Source: Phycisphaerae bacterium (GTDB lineage Bacteria; Planctomycetota; Phycisphaerae; UBA1845). Taken from it: a stretch of DNA of 64,000 nucleotides. Below the pieces are notes generated by a model. That model was not told the DNA's origin. It saw nothing but the letters and a program-made list of their open reading frames with translations, and ran no database searches. Both the position numbers and the translations under genes were made by a program. Position 1 is the stretch's first letter, and each line of letters opens with the position of its first letter. Location of the stretch: NCBI GenBank assembly GCA_020056715.1, contig JAGVHG010000140.1, positions 1-64,000 of the forward strand, in the 5' to 3' direction. Below are positions 30,072 to 38,315 of this stretch, one piece after another.

Positions 30072-31700
30072 TTAACGCCGCAGTACGCGGGCCAGCGTCC
30101 ACCAATCCAATGCCGCCACCACGGCGATGCCCGCCCAGATCAGCAGCAACCCGACTACGTGGGTGTTCGCGTTGCTCGCCAGTTGCCGGCCAGTAACGAT
30201 GGTGATGATTACGATGAGGGACGGGACGAAACTGATCCCGAACGCCATCAGCACGTGTGAGCCGCGGAACACAATTCCCAACGCCGCCCCCAAAATCACC
30301 AACCCGAATACGCTGATGCTATAGGCCGTGCGTTCGTGGATCGTGGCGATGATCTTCCGCACCACGGCGCCGAGTACGTCGCGTGCCCGGTCGCGACGCT
30401 CCGAGAGCGGGTCGGTCAGCCCCAACGCCCTTGAGCGTTGGGGCGAGAGTTCAACCTGGACCCCGGAGGCATCCTCCCGTAGCAGATCGTTTTCGGAAAG
30501 ATTCGCCACACGTTGTAACCACTGCGGCGACAGGGTCATCGGACCGAGCATTTCCTTGACCCGAGGGACGGACGTCGTCCCGTCCCGCATGTGAACCTCG
30601 AAAAGCTCGATCTGCAGGCCGCTCTGCTCGAACGTGTCACCCTGTGACAGGTCGATCGTCGCCCGTTTCGCGGTGTACGTGCGGCGTCGTCCCTGCCGCT
30701 CTTCATCCACTGTAACGTCGGTCAGCTCCACGCCGCCGTCTCGCGGGATGCGAGCGGCTTTCTCGGCGCGGACCGTATAACGTCCGGCAACATCAGAAAG
30801 TGCTATTTGTTTGTCATTATTCCAGTCGGCGAGTAGTTCGTCATAGACCATACGCTTGCCGATGCTCGTCCGCAGGCGGGCGAAAGCGTCGGCCACTTGG
30901 TGCCAACGGCTCGGGTCCGCCCAATAGTTGAACAACTCGCCGAGGGTGAGAAACTTGATCTGTGGCGGAAGCAAGGTGGGAAGCTCGTTGGGCGGGATAT
31001 TCTGTTCGGCAAGGTCCGCGAACCGTCCCGCGCGGCGGTCATAGAAACTCAGCCCGGACATCGAACCCGACGCCCGGAGCCGGACTTCATCCCGGTCGAA
31101 CCGTAAACTGATCTGCCGAGCGGTGCCGTAACGTACCCACTCCTCTCCGTCCACTTCGACGAACGCCACACGGCTGAGGACCACGCGGTCGCTTTGCGCG
31201 AAATCCACCGCACTGTCGTCAGCATAAATGCGGTATCGACCGCCCAAGGTTATCCCGCGTGGACGATTGAGCTTCTGTTGGATGAAAGCGCCAACGTCCG
31301 CCCCGATGAACTCGTTGAGGTTCCGCACCATGCCGGGGATCAAGAAGTTAATGAACGCGAAGGTTACGACCGCCGACGCCAAACTGAGAACGACGGTGGG
31401 GAAGAACAGTACGTGCAGGTTGATGCCGCTGCTGCGGCAGGCGACGAACTCGTTGTCGGCACTGAGCCGACCATACGTCGCCGCGGCGCTGAACAAGGCC
31501 GCGATGGGGAGGGTCAACGCCGCGGCCACGGGAAGCACCAACCCCATCATGCGAAAGAGCTGCCCGGGGGTCACTTCCCCCAATTTGATCATTTCCAATA
31601 CCCCGCCACCCAGACCGAGGATACCTGTCAGGGCCGCAGCGGTCAGCAAAAAAGTCTTGCCCATCTCGCGGAAGATGTATTTCTGGAGTGTCCAGGGCAT
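30072..31700 (-). CDS. LptF/LptG-family permease (first of two)
   Basis: The 542 residues begin MPWTLQKYIFREMGKTFLLT. Membrane segments lie near 15-35, 48-78 and 95-120, a periplasmic domain of about 280 residues follows, and three segments end the protein (SVFGLVILGAALGIVFRGS, MAFGISFVPSLIVIITIV). It is longer than E. coli LptF (366), partly because of an enlarged periplasmic domain. Residues ELSPQRSRALGLTDP, before the closing membrane part, are encoded by a hairpin repeat that also occurs outside genes. LptF versus LptG cannot be decided. Confidence 0.75.
   Translation of the reverse strand: MPWTLQKYIFREMGKTFLLTAAALTGILGLGGGVLEMIKLGEVTPGQLFRMMGLVLPVAAALTLPIAALFSAAATYGRLSADNEFVACRSSGINLHVLFFPTVVLSLASAVVTFAFINFLIPGMVRNLNEFIGADVGAFIQQKLNRPRGITLGGRYRIYADDSAVDFAQSDRVVLSRVAFVEVDGEEWVRYGTARQISLRFDRDEVRLRASGSMSGLSFYDRRAGRFADLAEQNIPPNELPTLLPPQIKFLTLGELFNYWADPSRWHQVADAFARLRTSIGKRMVYDELLADWNNDKQIALSDVAGRYTVRAEKAARIPRDGGVELTDVTVDEERQGRRRTYTAKRATIDLSQGDTFEQSGLQIELFEVHMRDGTTSVPRVKEMLGPMTLSPQWLQRVANLSENDLLREDASGVQVELSPQRSRALGLTDPLSERRDRARDVLGAVVRKIIATIHERTAYSISVFGLVILGAALGIVFRGSHVLMAFGISFVPSLIVIITIVTGRQLASNANTHVVGLLLIWAGIAVVAALDWWTLARVLRR
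30415..30448. repeat. hairpin repeat inside the LptF/G-type gene
   Basis: The arms GCCCCAACGC and GCGTTGGGGC pair perfectly around CCTTGA. An intergenic relative lies at 47517-47550. In the minus-strand reading it encodes SPQRSRALGLT in frame. Confidence 0.65.
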
Positions 31701-31830
31701 AGGTGGATCGAAATGGTACGCTGGTTGCCGTCGCTTGCAACTCGTCGCCACCGCATAACTCGATCAGAAGACGCTGAACGGATTCCGTGATCTGCACGAG
31801 GTGACCGTCTGCTGACCGCACCACGACCCA

Positions 31831-31859
31831 TTGCAGGCTCGGATCGCCGCTTCTATACT
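31831..31859 (+). promoter_or_regulatory. sigma70-type promoter for the fmdB unit
   Basis: TTGCAG at 31831-31836, 17-base spacer, TATACT at 31854-31859, about 50 bases before the FmdB-type ATG, divergent from the Lpt permeases. Confidence 0.45.
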
Positions 31860-31909
31860 CGTGCGAAGCATGAGGATGACAGTCCCAAACGTGTTTTCGG
31901 CGAATTGAT

Positions 31910-32137
31910 ATGCCCGTGTATGAATATGTATGCCAAGCGTGCGGACACGAGTTCGAGGAGTTTTCTCGTTCGATGACGAATTCGTTAGTTGTGACGTGTC
32001 CCGCCTGCGAAAAACGGACCGCGGAGCGCAAGCTAAGCGTGTTCGCCGCGCGACTTGGGGCGTCGAAACCGGTGGGAATGAGCGCCGGCACTGCCTGTAA
32101 CCGATGTAGGGATCCCAATGGCCCTTGTTCCGCCTGA
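31910..32137 (+). CDS. FmdB-family zinc ribbon protein
   Basis: The 75 residues begin PVYEYVCQACGHEFEEF and continue TCPACEKRTAERKLS, a CxxC...CxxC zinc ribbon typical of FmdB regulatory proteins. A third cysteine cluster (CNRCRDPNGPC) ends the protein. Its role is unknown in most species; it may bind metal or nucleic acid. It overlaps the next gene by 20 bases, so the three small genes 31910-32842 are one unit. Confidence 0.85.
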   Translation: MPVYEYVCQACGHEFEEFSRSMTNSLVVTCPACEKRTAERKLSVFAARLGASKPVGMSAGTACNRCRDPNGPCSA

Positions 32138-32621
32138 ACCTGCGACCAACCCCGCTGCCGTGGCGTACGCGCCTCGAAACGCCCTGTTGACTGGGCCGAT
32201 CGCGGGGTTCCTTGCCTGGCTCGTGCCCGGTCTGGGTCACATTTATCTTGGACACCGCGTCCGCGGCGTTGTTTGCTTGGTCACGATCACGGTGACGTTC
32301 TGGACCGGCGTGGCGATCGGCGGAGTGCAAGCGACCGTTGACCCGCATGAGCGGTCTTTTTGGTTCATGGCCCAGATTTGCACGGGGGGCAATACGCTCG
32401 CCGCCTACGGCCTCCACCGTGTCGTTGAACCGCAGCTAGCGGCCGGACAGCGACCCGTCGCCGCTTTGGCCCATTGGCTGTCCTCCGAAGTCGGCGTCCA
32501 CTATACAGGTGTTGCGGGCTTACTGAACTTGCTAGTCATCCTCGACGCCCTCGGTCGGGCCGATGCACCTTCCCCGAAGCGCACTCGCCGCGATCACCCA
32601 CCCGGCGCTCCACGACCATGA
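32118..32621 (+). CDS. DUF6677-like membrane protein
   Basis: The 167 residues start with a hydrophobic region FLAWLVPGLGHIYLGHRVRG, as in TM2-type and DUF6677 proteins of planctomycetes (the family name is from memory). Two or three further segments follow. The function is not known. It overlaps the zinc-ribbon gene upstream (20 bases) and the next gene (ATGA). Confidence 0.65.
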   Translation: MALVPPEPATNPAAVAYAPRNALLTGPIAGFLAWLVPGLGHIYLGHRVRGVVCLVTITVTFWTGVAIGGVQATVDPHERSFWFMAQICTGGNTLAAYGLHRVVEPQLAAGQRPVAALAHWLSSEVGVHYTGVAGLLNLLVILDALGRADAPSPKRTRRDHPPGAPRP

Positions 32622-32842
32622 CTCTTGTCGCGTTATTCACCACGGCGATCGAGCTAACCAGCGCGCAGCGGTTTTTACTGATGCTGCCCTTGTGCCTCAG
32701 CCTCGCAGTGGTCTACAAAACGATTCGCCTGGAGGACGTCCGTGCCATACCGGCGGCCTCTTTGATTCTTTCGGCGACCATTGTTCTGGCGATGTGCGCC
32801 ATCGCGGTCGGGTTATGGGCCGTGTTTTCCATTATGGTTTAG
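32618..32842 (+). CDS. small two-span membrane protein
   Basis: The 74 residues have two hydrophobic segments (SAQRFLLMLPLCLSLAVVY and IPAASLILSATIVLAMCAIA). ATG 32618 overlaps the previous stop as ATGA, which favours this start over the longer frame. I do not recognise a family; the overlap suggests it works with the DUF6677-like protein. Confidence 0.6.
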   Translation: MTLVALFTTAIELTSAQRFLLMLPLCLSLAVVYKTIRLEDVRAIPAASLILSATIVLAMCAIAVGLWAVFSIMV

Positions 32843-32854
32843 CCTGTGTTCGAG

Positions 32855-32891
32855 CACTCCCTCTCCCTCTCTCCTCAAGGGGAGAGGAGTT
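32855..32891. repeat. C-rich/G-rich palindromic repeat, intergenic
   Basis: CCCTCTCCCTCTCTCCTC AA GGGGAGAGGAG. It is a shorter relative of the units at 751 and 1703. Confidence 0.5.
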
Positions 32892-32937
32892 GCCGGAAAG
32901 GACCTAGTGCGACGACGCAACTAATCCTGGGGGTTGG

Positions 32938-33020
32938 ATGGCATGCCCAAGCTCGGCGTAGCCGAGCGCCGGCATGTTTTCCTTCGGCATGGCGGCGCTT
33001 CGTTTGGCCATGCCACCCGA
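32938..33020. repeat. nested palindromic repeat
   Basis: GGCATGCCCAAGCTCGGC GTA GCCGAGCGCCGGCATG forms one hairpin. The larger stretch closes with TTTGGCCATGCCAC complementing the start. It lies between the small membrane genes and the VIT-like gene. Confidence 0.45.
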
Positions 33021-33058
33021 AAAAGGCTGCGTCGGATCACTAGCCGCTGGGTTGCGAC

Positions 33059-33859
33059 ATGCCGGCGATTTCATCAACCGAAACGCTCGAGCCCGCCAGT
33101 GACGCGGCGGACCATGTGATCGAGGCCCGCCAACGAGCGCGCCAGGTGCTCGCCGGGGAGTCGCACATCGGCGCCGTCGATGATTGGCGCCGCGCCCTGG
33201 TCAGCGCCCGCGACGCGTTGATTTTCATATGGCTGGCCTGGGTGGCGCTGCACGGTTTCGGCGACCCTCCGTTTACGGGGTGGATGCTGGTGGCCCTCGC
33301 CGTCGCCCTCGCCTTACTTTTGGGCATTTCCACCGCCCGTTCCACGCATGCGCAGGTTCAATACTACGCCGCGGAACTGGATCGCGAACGAACAGAAATC
33401 CGCACCGACTTCGAGCATGAACGCGAGGAGGTCCGCGAGCTTTATGCCGCGAAGGGCTTCCGCGACCCGCTGCTGGAGCAGATCGTGGATACGCTTTCAG
33501 CCGACGACGACCGACTCCTCAAAGTAATGATGGAGGAGGAGCTGGGATTGTCGTTGTATCATGTCAATCACCCCTTGATCGTGGGGTTATGGAACTTCGG
33601 AGGGGCAGTCCTTGCGGGACTGGCCTTGGCCTTGCCAACGGCCCTAATGTTCCCCGACTCGGCTCACTGGTGGATACCGCTCGGCGGTCTCGGACTCCTC
33701 GGCGTTATTTCCATCGTATCCGCCCGCGCGACCGGGCGCAGCATGATCGAGTTCTTTGCCGTGGGCGTAGTGATGGCCGTGGTCACCGGCGGCGTTGCCT
33801 ACGCGCTGTCGCAGTGGTTCGCGCAGATCATCAGTGTGCCACTGTTGGTACAACAGTGA
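33059..33859 (+). CDS. VIT1/CCC1-like membrane protein
   Basis: The 266 residues have about five membrane segments (34-66 region twice, then GLWNFGGAVLAGLALALPTA, GLGLLGVISIVSARATGRS, AVGVVMAVVTGGVAYALSQW). An acidic cytoplasmic coil lies between segments 2 and 3 (ELDRERTEIRTDFEHEREEV, ELYAAKGFRDPLLEQIVD). That Glu-rich loop and the following segments match the iron/manganese transporter family VIT1/CCC1, where the loop binds metal. The first two segments look less typical, so the transport role is probable, not certain. Confidence 0.7.
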   Translation: MPAISSTETLEPASDAADHVIEARQRARQVLAGESHIGAVDDWRRALVSARDALIFIWLAWVALHGFGDPPFTGWMLVALAVALALLLGISTARSTHAQVQYYAAELDRERTEIRTDFEHEREEVRELYAAKGFRDPLLEQIVDTLSADDDRLLKVMMEEELGLSLYHVNHPLIVGLWNFGGAVLAGLALALPTALMFPDSAHWWIPLGGLGLLGVISIVSARATGRSMIEFFAVGVVMAVVTGGVAYALSQWFAQIISVPLLVQQ

Positions 33860-34172
33860 GTTGTAGCGAGATACCAATCTCCACGCACCAGCCCACTAGC
33901 CCGGTCCAATCGACCCACATCAATATCAAGCGCCAGGAGGTCGTAAAATAGGGGCACTTCTGAATAATTCGGGATAATCGCAGCGATGAGAACCGAGGGT
34001 CGCACATTGCGCCGGAACCGTTCGCGAGCCTATTCGACGGGGTTGTCGTTGGCCGGCGTAGGTGTGCAGAACGTTCCTTCTCGCTCATTGTTCAGAAAGT
34101 GGGTATTCTGCGCCACGAAGTCGGCTCCGGTCGGCGCTTCACTCCGATTCATTGGTAATGGTAGTTGTCACG
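33860..34172. other. 313-base gap without a credible gene
   Basis: Frames in it are short and do not look like protein. No clear palindrome, promoter or terminator was found. Confidence 0.4.
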
Positions 34173-35096
34173 ATGGGGGCTATTCTGGAATGCGATCGGC
34201 TGACCAAGCGTTACGGCCGGATCGTCGCCCTCAAGGGAATCACCCTGACACTCCAGCCCGGCATCGTCGGACTGCTCGGTCCCAACGGGGCGGGGAAGAG
34301 CACGCTCATCAGCGTCCTTCTCGGCCAAACACCCGTGACCTCCGGAACGGCGACGGTGCTGGGCCTGGACATCCGGCGGCGACAGCGCGCCATCCGCCGC
34401 CGCGTCGGTTTTGTGCCGGAAAACGACTGCCTCATTCCAGGCATGTCCGGCACGGGGTATGTGTACTTTGCGGGGCGGTTGGCGGGCATGTCGCACGCCG
34501 ACGCCATGCAACGTGCCCACGAGGTCCTCGATTACGTCGGGATGGAGGAGGCCCGCTACCGCCCGGCCGAGCAGTATTCGGCCGGAATGAAGCAGCGGCT
34601 TAAGCTGGCGCAGGCACTCGTCCATGACCCCGACCTCCTGTTCCTCGACGAGCCGACGAACGGCATGGACCCTCAAGGGCGGCAAGTCATGCTCTCACTC
34701 ATCAGCGATCTGGGCCGCGCGGGGATCAGCGTCGTCCTCTCCAGTCATTTGCTCCCGGACGTCGAACGAGCATGTGAACGGGTCGTCATCATGGGCGGCG
34801 GCGAAGTGTTGACCGAGGGACACCTCGAAGAAATGAATAAGCCGCATCCCACGTTGTATCGCGTGGATTTCCAGGGCGACACGACCAGCTTCCAGCGCCG
34901 GCTCACCGAGCGGACCGTGCGCGTACTCGAACAAAGTGACGGTTGTTTTCAGATCGCCCTGCCCGAGGAAGGCTCGCAACGGCTCGTTTTTCAGGCGGCG
35001 CAGGACACCGGCACGAAACTCTTCGGTTTGCACCCCAAGCGAAGCTCGCTCGAGGAAACGTTCATGGCCGCAATCCAGAGGCAGCAGAACGCATGA
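34173..35096 (+). CDS. ABC transporter ATPase, first of two pairs
   Basis: The 307 residues carry Walker A GPNGAGKST, signature YSAGMKQRLKL, Walker B LLFLDEPTNGMDP, and the H-loop LSSHLLPDVERACE. The C-terminal domain of about 90 residues is of the type found in ABC-2 exporters. ATG 34173 (MGAILECDRLTKRYG) is preferred; ATG 34158 would add five residues. The stop overlaps the next start (ATGA). Confidence 0.92.
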   Translation: MGAILECDRLTKRYGRIVALKGITLTLQPGIVGLLGPNGAGKSTLISVLLGQTPVTSGTATVLGLDIRRRQRAIRRRVGFVPENDCLIPGMSGTGYVYFAGRLAGMSHADAMQRAHEVLDYVGMEEARYRPAEQYSAGMKQRLKLAQALVHDPDLLFLDEPTNGMDPQGRQVMLSLISDLGRAGISVVLSSHLLPDVERACERVVIMGGGEVLTEGHLEEMNKPHPTLYRVDFQGDTTSFQRRLTERTVRVLEQSDGCFQIALPEEGSQRLVFQAAQDTGTKLFGLHPKRSSLEETFMAAIQRQQNA

Positions 35097-36100
35097 CCAC
35101 GGCCTCGACAGATCGTGTGCATCAGTACCAGCGCTGGCAGGGCACGCTGGGCAAGACGCATTGGACCTGGCCGGCCATTGTCGTAAGCGGCATCAACTTA
35201 TCGCTCCGGCATTCCAAGACGCGGATTCTTCTACTGACCAGCGGAATGCCCGCGCTAACGGCCGTCGGAGTGTTCTACATCACTTCGCTGTTGGAGTCGG
35301 TGGTCGGCACGGAAGAGGCCAGGGGAATGTACGATTTTCTAAACGCACTTCTGCACATCGACATCCGGGGGATCAGCCAGCTCGCGGAATTCCGCGACGT
35401 GCTATGGCGCAGCACCTTCCTCATGATGGCCAGACTTCAGATGATATGGGTGCTGATTGTCGTGGCTCGCGTCGGCACTGGCGTGATCGCCAACGATTTG
35501 AAGGCGCGGGCGCTGCCTATTTACTTCGCCAAGCCCGTCACGCCCGCCACATACCTTCTGGGAAAATGGGCCGTTGTCGCATTCTTCGTTGCTCTTGTCA
35601 CTTTGGTCCCAAGTCACGCCGCGTTCGCTTTGGGTATTGCCCTGACCGGCGGGCCGGGGACATGGGCTCAGGTGTTCACGCTCGCCGTTGATCTGACGGC
35701 AAGCGGTGCGTTGGTGTGTGTCGTTTCCGCAGCGGTCATTCTCGCGCTTTCGAGCATTACATCTGACCAGCGTTACGTGACCGTCGCTTGGGTGGCGATT
35801 TGCCTCCTACCGGCTTTCGCCCAAGCCATCATCAGCGAATCGCTTCCCGCGGACTCAAGAATGGGCTGGCTGGGATGCATCTCCTTGCGTGACGACATTG
35901 TGATTGTCATCGAGTATCTGCTTCGCATTCGGCAAGGGCTGGCCGCAACCTCGATGCCTGCGGAGCGGTTCGCCCAGGCCCTGGGAAGCCCGGTCGATCC
36001 CTCGAAGGCCGCCTTGGTTCTTGGGGCCCTAACGGTGGCGGCGATTGTTTTCAGTTGGCGGCGAGTGGTGCGGTTCTCGCGAACCGCGGCGACGGTTTGA
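35093..36100 (+). CDS. ABC-2 type permease, first of two pairs
   Basis: The 335 residues have about six membrane segments (ILLLTSGMPALTAVGVFYIT, MIWVLIVVARVGTGVI, VVAFFVALVTLVPSHAAFAL, SGALVCVVSAAVILALSSIT, VTVAWVAICLLPAFAQAII, LVLGALTVAAIVFSW). ATG 35093 overlaps the ATPase stop. The motif VIANDLKARALPIYFAKPVT resembles the cytoplasmic coupling helix of ABC-2 permeases. The substrate is unknown. Confidence 0.8.
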   Translation: MTTASTDRVHQYQRWQGTLGKTHWTWPAIVVSGINLSLRHSKTRILLLTSGMPALTAVGVFYITSLLESVVGTEEARGMYDFLNALLHIDIRGISQLAEFRDVLWRSTFLMMARLQMIWVLIVVARVGTGVIANDLKARALPIYFAKPVTPATYLLGKWAVVAFFVALVTLVPSHAAFALGIALTGGPGTWAQVFTLAVDLTASGALVCVVSAAVILALSSITSDQRYVTVAWVAICLLPAFAQAIISESLPADSRMGWLGCISLRDDIVIVIEYLLRIRQGLAATSMPAERFAQALGSPVDPSKAALVLGALTVAAIVFSWRRVVRFSRTAATV

Positions 36101-36111
36101 GCGGGTGACCT

Positions 36112-37041
36112 GTGGCCGTCATTGAGTTAATCCAGCTTTCGAAGTGGTACGGCGAGGTCATCGGCCTCAACAACGTAACCGCCGAGATCGGCCCCGGCAT
36201 CACCGGACTGTTAGGTCCCAACGGCGCCGGCAAATCCACGTTGATGGGTTTGGCGACCGGCCAGCTCGGTCCCAGCAAAGGCGCCATCCGAGTCTTCGGC
36301 GGGTCTCCTTGGGACAATCCGCGCCTGCTCTCGCGGATCGGATACTGTCCCGAGGGCGACCCATTCTGGTCGAACCTGACCGGTCATCAGTTCGTTCTGT
36401 TTCTCGCCAAAGTATCGGGGCTTCACGGCGGCGCCGCCCGCCGCGCCGCGACGCAGGCCATCGAACGGACAGGGATGAGCCCCCACGCCGGACGGGCGAT
36501 CCGCGGCTATTCCAAAGGAATGCGCCAGCGGATCAAGATCGCCCAGACCCTCGTCCATTCCCCTGAATTGCTGATCCTGGACGAGCCTTTCACCGGCACC
36601 GACCCCATCGCCCGCCACGAACTGACCCATCTGTTTCGTGAATTGGCGGCGCAGGGAACGAACATCCTCGTGTCCAGCCACGTGCTCCACGAAGTCGAAG
36701 CCCTCACGCGGCAGATCCTCATGATCGACCACGGCCGAATCGTCGCCCAGGGAGACGTGCAGGACGTGCGGCGGACCATGCTCGATCGCCCGCACGTCAT
36801 CCGCGTACGCGTGGATCAACCGCGAAAACTCGCCTCGCGACTCGCGGGTTGGGAGATGGTCACGGGAGTCTCCGTTCCAGAGCCGGACACCGTTCTCTTC
36901 GAAACCCGCTCGCCCGAGGCTGCGTATGAGCGGCTCACGACGCTTATCCTGGAAGACGGCTTGACCGTGCGCGAGGTCGCCGCGGCCGACGAAAGCCTGG
37001 AAGCCGTTTTCGGATATCTGACCCAGCGGAGCGCGAAATGA
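36112..37041 (+). CDS. ABC transporter ATPase, second of two pairs
   Basis: The 309 residues carry Walker A GPNGAGKST, signature YSKGMRQRIKIAQ, Walker B LLILDEPFTGTDP, and the H-loop VSSHVLHEVEALTR. It differs from the first ATPase mainly in the C-terminal domain, so it is a paralogue rather than a recent copy. GTG 36112 lies 12 bases after the permease stop. The end overlaps the next start (ATGA). Confidence 0.92.
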   Translation: MAVIELIQLSKWYGEVIGLNNVTAEIGPGITGLLGPNGAGKSTLMGLATGQLGPSKGAIRVFGGSPWDNPRLLSRIGYCPEGDPFWSNLTGHQFVLFLAKVSGLHGGAARRAATQAIERTGMSPHAGRAIRGYSKGMRQRIKIAQTLVHSPELLILDEPFTGTDPIARHELTHLFRELAAQGTNILVSSHVLHEVEALTRQILMIDHGRIVAQGDVQDVRRTMLDRPHVIRVRVDQPRKLASRLAGWEMVTGVSVPEPDTVLFETRSPEAAYERLTTLILEDGLTVREVAAADESLEAVFGYLTQRSAK

Positions 37042-37889
37042 AACCGGCCTTCCCGATCGGAGCGATCGCCGCCCTGTTCCTCTTCACCATCAGGCAGATG
37101 CTGCGCGACGCGAAGTTCTGGGCGGTGGCGGCCGCGATGTTTCTACCTTGTGCGCTTGCCCTGCTGATCCGGCACTTTCATCCTCCCATCAAGAGCCTTG
37201 ATCCGGTGTGGCATCTCTATCACGGCCTGTCGCAGTTCATGTTCCTCATGGGTCTCGTGCCCCTCGCCTGCATGATCTATGGGACGGGCTTGATCGGAAC
37301 CGAAGCCGAATCGAAAACGATCGGGTATCTGATTACCCGCCGCCTTCGACGTCGCACCGTCTTGCTCACCAAGTTCGCCGCCACGACGCTTGTGCTGATC
37401 GTGGCTTGCGGTGTTGCAACTGCCGCGATTTACGCTTCCGTGGTATACCGTTTGGATTGGCAGTCGCTTGCCCCAAAGTCGGCGGCTCTCGCCCAATGGA
37501 ACCCAGCCCACGAGTTGATTGTCTATCTAAGCGTCACCGCCCTCGGCGTGATCGGGTTCTTGGCGATCTTCAGCCTCATCGGCCTCTTGACCGCCAAACC
37601 GCTGGCGATGTCGGTATTTTACATGGTCGTCGTCGAGCTGGTCATCGGCAACCTGCCCGCCCGAGCAAGGGAGTACAGTCTGATCCATCAATTGCGCGTC
37701 AGCGCCGCGGCGTCGATCCCCCGCCTGGTCAACCTGTTTCAACTTCCCTCGGAGCTTAGCGCGCAGCTTTTCCCCGCCAATGGATCGGGTGTCCCCGAAG
37801 TGCTGATTGCATCCGCCGTCGCGCTCTTTCTCGCTTGCGTGCTCGTGACGGTGCGGGAATTGACACCTTCAAAAGTAGCCCGTGACTGA
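37038..37889 (+). CDS. ABC-2 type permease, second of two pairs
   Basis: The 283 residues have about six membrane segments (WAVAAAMFLPCALALLIRHF, FLMGLVPLACMIYGTGLIG, TTLVLIVACGVATAAIYASV, LGVIGFLAIFSLIGLL, and a closing VLIASAVALFLACVLVTV). The segment ESKTIGYLITRRLRRRTVLL is the coupling region. Four genes in one overlapping chain suggest a heteromeric exporter or two related exporters. No substrate clue is present nearby. Confidence 0.8.
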   Translation: MKPAFPIGAIAALFLFTIRQMLRDAKFWAVAAAMFLPCALALLIRHFHPPIKSLDPVWHLYHGLSQFMFLMGLVPLACMIYGTGLIGTEAESKTIGYLITRRLRRRTVLLTKFAATTLVLIVACGVATAAIYASVVYRLDWQSLAPKSAALAQWNPAHELIVYLSVTALGVIGFLAIFSLIGLLTAKPLAMSVFYMVVVELVIGNLPARAREYSLIHQLRVSAAASIPRLVNLFQLPSELSAQLFPANGSGVPEVLIASAVALFLACVLVTVRELTPSKVARD

Positions 37890-38315
37890 GGCATTGAGGC
37901 GTCGTAGCCTATCGGTGAAAAGTACCGTCAAGGTGTTGGAGGCGGAGGGTGAGGGAGTGGGGGTCAGGAAGACGAGGCGCGGGAGGCGGACACACGAGCA
38001 ATCGCGTCGGTTGACGAAGCGGACAATGTCTTGTGACGAGGAGGCTCTTGGATCTACGCGACGTCTGGGGTATGAGGAAGGGACTTTGGCGGGCGTTTCC
38101 TCCCGTGCGGCACTCCATGCCGCGTTCGCCATCGCGTCGCGGAAGGAAACGACGGGGAAGATGGCCGGACCTTTCTGCGTTTTCCCCCAATACCGGCGCA
38201 CAGGTTTTTACGCGAGGTTGGGCTGGGAACAACTGGGTTACCGTGCTAAGCTAGGTGTGCCTTGCGTCCCACGTTTGTGGCGCGATCGCAAGGGGACCTT
38301 GTAAGGAGAACATCC
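37890..38315. other. 426-base gap without a credible gene
   Basis: A frame of 140 codons crosses it but its residues (RRGRRTHEQSRRLTKRTMSC) look like random GC-rich translation. The ribosome site AAGGAG at 38303-38308 belongs to the next gene. Confidence 0.45.

Noticed and set aside
37882-38304. 140-codon open frame before the DUF362 gene
   Set aside because: No ribosome site, overlaps the preceding permease end and has a residue mix like random GC-rich DNA.
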